Source: Sialis fuliginosa (Eukaryota; Arthropoda; Insecta; Megaloptera; Sialidae). From it: a DNA stretch of 64,000 bases. Of this stretch, positions 63,862 through 64,000 are shown in pieces. The DNA lies in contig OY540817.1 in the NCBI GenBank assembly GCA_961205875.1, positions 21,177,001-21,241,000 on the forward strand, in the 5' to 3' direction. The notes beneath the pieces are model-generated. The model ran no database searches. It saw nothing but the letters and a program-made list of their open reading frames with translations, and was not told the origin of the DNA. Position numbers and translations under genes: made by a program. The number at the start of each line of letters is the position of its first letter. Within the stretch, counting starts at the first letter, position 1.

Positions 63862-64000
63862 GTTGTTACTAATAAAACAAGTAACTCTTTATTTAATCAA
63901 TTTAATTACCAAATTTTGCAAACATAGTTTGTTTTTTTAAATTATAGCCTTTTATGTTTTTTCTTCAGAATTGGATAAAGTAAAACCAGTAATAAGCACG
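63862..64000 (+). mobile_element. family A, continues beyond the window
   Basis: GTTACTAATAAAACAAGTAAC, then TTAATCAATTTAATTACC, GGATAAAGTAAAACCAGTAAT to the window edge. The A terminus that should precede it is not present before B, so B probably interrupted this A copy. Confidence 0.8.

Noticed and set aside
1..64000. Endogenous viral or LTR retrotransposon genes
   Set aside because: No reverse transcriptase, integrase, Gag-like zinc knuckle or paired long terminal repeats were seen in any frame.

Overview
This window reads as non-coding eukaryotic DNA from an insect, most probably a moth or butterfly. It is very AT-rich (about 70% by eye, not computed). No frame is long, and nothing looks bacterial, organellar or viral. 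The lepidopteran call rests on repeat signatures: Helitron-like copies with TCCATACTAATATTATA-type 5' ends, ACAGACAGACAG tracts and CCGCGACTTCG...CTAG ends, plus a tail of the type GGGCGCGAGTCC...CTCGCACTTG near 17.9 kb. This is inference from remembered repeat families, not a database result.

I could not assign any protein-coding gene. The window is best read as intergenic or long-intron DNA packed with small non-autonomous transposons, foldbacks and tandem repeats. I label the families locally. A: ~510 bp, TA duplication, ends AGGTACTGGCACCAGT, about 18 pieces. B: hAT-like foldback of ~1.3 kb, five pieces. F: ~500 bp unclassified repeat. U and W: Helitron-like. M: long-terminal-repeat TA element. 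P: TA element. S: unclassified. J and L: PIF/Harbinger-like with TTA duplications. C: hAT-like, with an internal ~160 bp tandem. V: repeat carrying TGACGTCA. There are also single copies of hAT, pogo/Tigger and piggyBac-like miniature elements, many with visible target-site duplications.

Layout. 0-7 kb: foldbacks, a three-layer nest (A split by U, U split by a pogo-like element that keeps a stub of transposase), a 254 bp element whose empty site lies at 11.1 kb, and a palindromic satellite with alternating 98/111 bp spacing. 7-20 kb: A, B and F copies, three hAT-like elements and a 170 bp-arm foldback around a tRNA-like segment. 20-35 kb: tandem duplications, a hammerhead-like three-way inverted repeat, a piggyBac-like element, several hAT elements and a complete Helitron-like element. 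35-50 kb: W, S, M and V copies, poly-C repeats, a second nest (A split by B, with J inserted at the end of A) and a composite tandem array containing an A terminus. 50-64 kb: C, F, L and M copies, a GC-rich exon-like islet at 51.7-52.0 kb, and B fused to A at the right edge.

The only gene-like signals are weak: a GC-rich 55-codon frame at 51850-52017; an X-box-like site 88 bp upstream of a short ATG exon with a perfect donor at 28.5 kb; a 40-codon frame ending in GTAAGT at 35.9 kb; a 46-nt exon-like segment at 58.8 kb; and three unrecognised frames of 79-123 codons. All need RNA or comparative evidence.
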